Below are positions 14,745-16,616 of a DNA stretch of 16,616 nucleotides, piece after piece (within the stretch, counting starts at the first letter, position 1; each line of letters opens with the position of its first letter). The position numbers and the translations under genes were made by a program. The notes below the pieces were generated by a model that was not told the origin of the DNA, searched no databases, and saw only the letters and a program-made list of their open reading frames with translations. Origin of the DNA: JAWLFY01 sp964462125 (lineage in GTDB: Bacteria > Planctomycetota > Planctomycetia > Pirellulales > Pirellulaceae); NCBI GenBank assembly GCA_964462125.1, contig CAYWXT010000115.1, positions 1-16,616 of the forward strand. The letters are read 5' to 3'.

Positions 14745-14911
14745 CGTGTTTGCTTTGCGGTCGAGATTTCGCGGCGTCAATCGAATGTGGCGGTCGCGCT
14801 CTATTCTAGCCGCCCGCGGTTGCCGACAAACCGCTCGGCACACGATTCCACGGGCTACAGTTACCTAAGCAACGTCAGTCACCCTCCCCAACCCGCTCCA
14901 TTCGTATTTCC

Positions 14912-16381
14912 ATGATGCGTGTTGCCGTTATCGGCGCGGGACCGGCTGGAATGACGACGGCGTTCCAACTCTGCCGCGGCGGCGCCCATGTTGATGTCTT
15001 CGAAGCCAGCGGGGAGGTCGGCGGAATGTCACGCTCTCTCGACCTTTGGGGGCAACGCGTCGATCTGGGGCCACACCGGTTCTTCAGCACCGATCCCCGC
15101 GTGAACCGCTTGTGGCTCGATGTGGTGGGGTCGGAATACGCGATGGTCGATCGTCTCACCCGCATTTACTACAAGCAGCGATTCTTTGACTACCCTCTCA
15201 AGCCACTGAATGCCGCCTGGAATATGGGGTTCGCCAGCGCCGCGGCCTGCCTTGTCAGTTACCTTCGGCCGCGAACGGAGCCCTACGCCCCGGACCGGCC
15301 AGAAGCAACGTTTGAGTCTTGGGTCGTAAGTCGCTTCGGACGCCGCCTGTTCGAAATGTTCTTTCGCACCTACAGCGAAAAGCTCTGGGGAGTCCCGTGC
15401 CACGAGCTGAGTGCTGACTTCGCTGCTCAGCGAATCCAGAAGCTGTCATTGCTGGAGACCATCCGCAGCGCAGTCACGCCACAGCGGGTCGGACGCCACC
15501 GCACCCTTGTCGATCAGTTTGCCTATCCCTTGCGTGGAACCGGTTCGGTCTACGAATCGATGGCCGACCGCATCGTCGCAAGCGGCGGCACCATCCATCG
15601 CAACCGGCCCGTTCGCCGAGTGCTTCATCGAAACCGCGTCACCCAGGGTATTGAATTGATCTCTGGAGAGAGGTTGCAGTTCGACCATGTGGTCTCCACC
15701 ATGCCTCTGACGCTGTTGGTTCGCGGTCTCGATGACGTTCCCCAAGTGGTTCGCGACGCGGCCTCCCAACTGCAGTTTCGCAACACGATCCTGATTTACT
15801 TGCATGTCGACAGCGACTCGCTCTTCCCCGACCAGTGGCTTTATATTCACGCTCCCGAGTTGAAAGCGGGTCGGGTCACGAACTTCCGTAACTGGGTGCC
15901 CTCGCTGTACGGAAACGCGAACACCAGCGTCCTGGCGGTGGAACGTTGGTGCGATCCTGACGACGATGTTTGGAACGCCCCCGACGCCCGTCTAATTCAG
16001 CAAGCGACCGAAGAGCTCCGCGCAACTGGACTGCTGCGCCACGAGCCGGTCCTCGACGGCCATGTCGTGCGGCTTCCGCGCTGCTATCCGATTTATCGGT
16101 TAGGGTATCGTGATCACGTTGCGTGCATCGCCCAGCATTTGAATCGTTTCATCGGATTGACGGCCATCGGCCGCTACGGCGCCTTCAAGTACAACAACCA
16201 GGACCACGGCATCTTGATGGGGATTTTGACCGCGGAAAACCTGTTGGATGATCAATCCCATGATCTGTGGGATGTCAACGCCGACCACGCTTGCCACGAA
16301 GGGGAAACCCTGCTTACCGAGGCGGGTTTGACACCTTCGCCCGACGGCCCTGCCCAGCGTTTGATCGAGTCTCGCGTCTGA
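14912..16381 (+). CDS. NAD(P)/FAD-dependent oxidoreductase, protoporphyrinogen-oxidase/UDP-galactopyranose-mutase-like
   Basis: 489 residues. A Rossmann FAD site begins the protein: VAVIGAGPAGMTTAF (GxGxxG at 8-13), an acidic residue ending the second strand (VDVFEAS), and GGMSRS. The family blocks DLGPHRFFSTDP, RFFDYPLKPLNA, FRTYSEKLWGVPCHELSADF, AAQRIQKLSL and the C-terminal KYNNQDHGILMGILTAENLL are all present. These define a subfamily close to FAD-dependent protoporphyrinogen oxidases and UDP-galactopyranose mutase, common near polysaccharide genes. True HemY activity is unlikely to be inferable, and its substrate is unknown. The starts at 14912 and 14915 are both ATG; either fits. Divergent from the TIGR03790 gene and convergent with the TPR gene, 20 bases apart. 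Confidence 0.88.
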   Translation: MMRVAVIGAGPAGMTTAFQLCRGGAHVDVFEASGEVGGMSRSLDLWGQRVDLGPHRFFSTDPRVNRLWLDVVGSEYAMVDRLTRIYYKQRFFDYPLKPLNAAWNMGFASAAACLVSYLRPRTEPYAPDRPEATFESWVVSRFGRRLFEMFFRTYSEKLWGVPCHELSADFAAQRIQKLSLLETIRSAVTPQRVGRHRTLVDQFAYPLRGTGSVYESMADRIVASGGTIHRNRPVRRVLHRNRVTQGIELISGERLQFDHVVSTMPLTLLVRGLDDVPQVVRDAASQLQFRNTILIYLHVDSDSLFPDQWLYIHAPELKAGRVTNFRNWVPSLYGNANTSVLAVERWCDPDDDVWNAPDARLIQQATEELRATGLLRHEPVLDGHVVRLPRCYPIYRLGYRDHVACIAQHLNRFIGLTAIGRYGAFKYNNQDHGILMGILTAENLLDDQSHDLWDVNADHACHEGETLLTEAGLTPSPDGPAQRLIESRV

Positions 16382-16401
16382 CGTGTCCCGCGATTATCCG
16401 C

Positions 16402-16616
16402 TCAGGGGTCCGGAGACGGCTGGCGTAGCATCTTGCTCGCCGCGTCCAGCTTTTGCCACAGCGCCTCGTCGCCTTCTTCGCGTGCAAGCTGCTTCGCCAG
16501 TACGCCCGGCAATGTCCAACGCGCGACCGAGGTTGAATTGGGCCGTGTACGATCGCGGATCGAGCCGCACGGCCTCCCGAAAATGGGCGAGCGCCTCCCG
16601 GTACCGCCCATCCTCC
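16402..16616 (-). CDS. TPR-repeat protein, C-terminal end with apparent frameshift (runs off the right edge)
   Basis: From the window edge (frame starting at 16615) the strand reads EDGRYREALAHFREAVRLDP then RSYTAQFNLGRALDIAGRTGEA, one and a half clear tetratricopeptide repeats. After about 16495 this frame turns into an Arg-rich non-protein-like tail (TRRRRRGAVAK) that would stop near 16395. One base over, the strand reads AKQLAREEGDEALWQKLDAA then SKMLRQPSPDP and stops at 16402-16404, with codon use and helix pattern expected of a TPR C-terminus. A one-base shift near 16490-16500 is therefore likely, either a real mutation or an assembly error. The protein's N-terminus is outside the window, so its function is unknown beyond protein-protein contacts. 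Confidence 0.6.
   Translation of the reverse strand, partial: RMGGTGRRSPIFGRPCGSIRDRTRPNSTSVARWTLPGVLAKQLAREEGDEALWQKLDAASKMLRQPSPDP

Noticed and set aside
1..16616. CRISPR array
   Set aside because: No regularly spaced identical repeats were seen; the only tandem repeat is the two-copy 15-mer at 8071-8100.

Overview
The window looks like chromosomal DNA of a planctomycete (Pirellulales or Gemmatales type). The evidence is indirect. The DNA is GC-rich and the genes are interleaved on both strands. Several proteins have a planctomycete flavour: a secreted TIGR03790-type protein, a GYF_2/bacterial-PH membrane protein, a family 4 uracil-DNA glycosylase with a long disordered N-terminus, and a mobile module made of an integrase, a TubC-like zinc-ribbon protein and a DUF3987 primase/helicase. 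No rRNA, tRNA or CRISPR array was seen.

Layout. (1) 1-2466, minus strand: a decayed integrative element. Reading right to left it holds the C-terminal half of a DUF3987 protein (truncated and frameshifted), a zinc-ribbon protein coupled to it, an empty 0.4 kb stretch, and the N-terminus of a tyrosine-type integrase that runs off the left edge. (2) 2467-5810: a low-density accessory region. It has a GYF_2-PH membrane protein (+) between two diverged direct repeats, then a lower-GC two-gene minus-strand operon (DUF6978-like followed by DUF1828/DUF1829-like), then debris with an orphan terminator. (3) 5808-6200: the C-terminal tail of a broken gene, possibly of the Rpn/PDDEXK kind. (4) 6236-16616: ordinary chromosome. 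It contains a secreted secretin-N-like protein with an acidic tail, uracil-DNA glycosylase (-), der (+), the ferrous-iron operon feoA-feoB-small Cys protein (-) behind a Fur-box-like site, a TIGR03790 protein (-), a divergent FAD-dependent oxidoreductase (+), and the 3' end of a TPR protein (-) with an apparent frameshift.

How the genes relate. The three feo genes form one iron-uptake operon: FeoB is the pump and FeoA and the Cys-rich membrane peptide are its accessories. A TTGACA box and a 7-1-7 inverted repeat upstream fit Fur control. The DUF3987, zinc-ribbon and integrase genes belong to one mobile module, now degenerate. The DUF6978/DUF1828 pair is the best candidate for a poorly described two-component system. 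It overlaps translationally, differs in base composition from its surroundings and sits among mobile debris. Its role (defence, toxin-antitoxin or other) cannot be told from sequence alone. Several single-base frameshifts (near 2382 and near 16495) could be true decay or assembly error.
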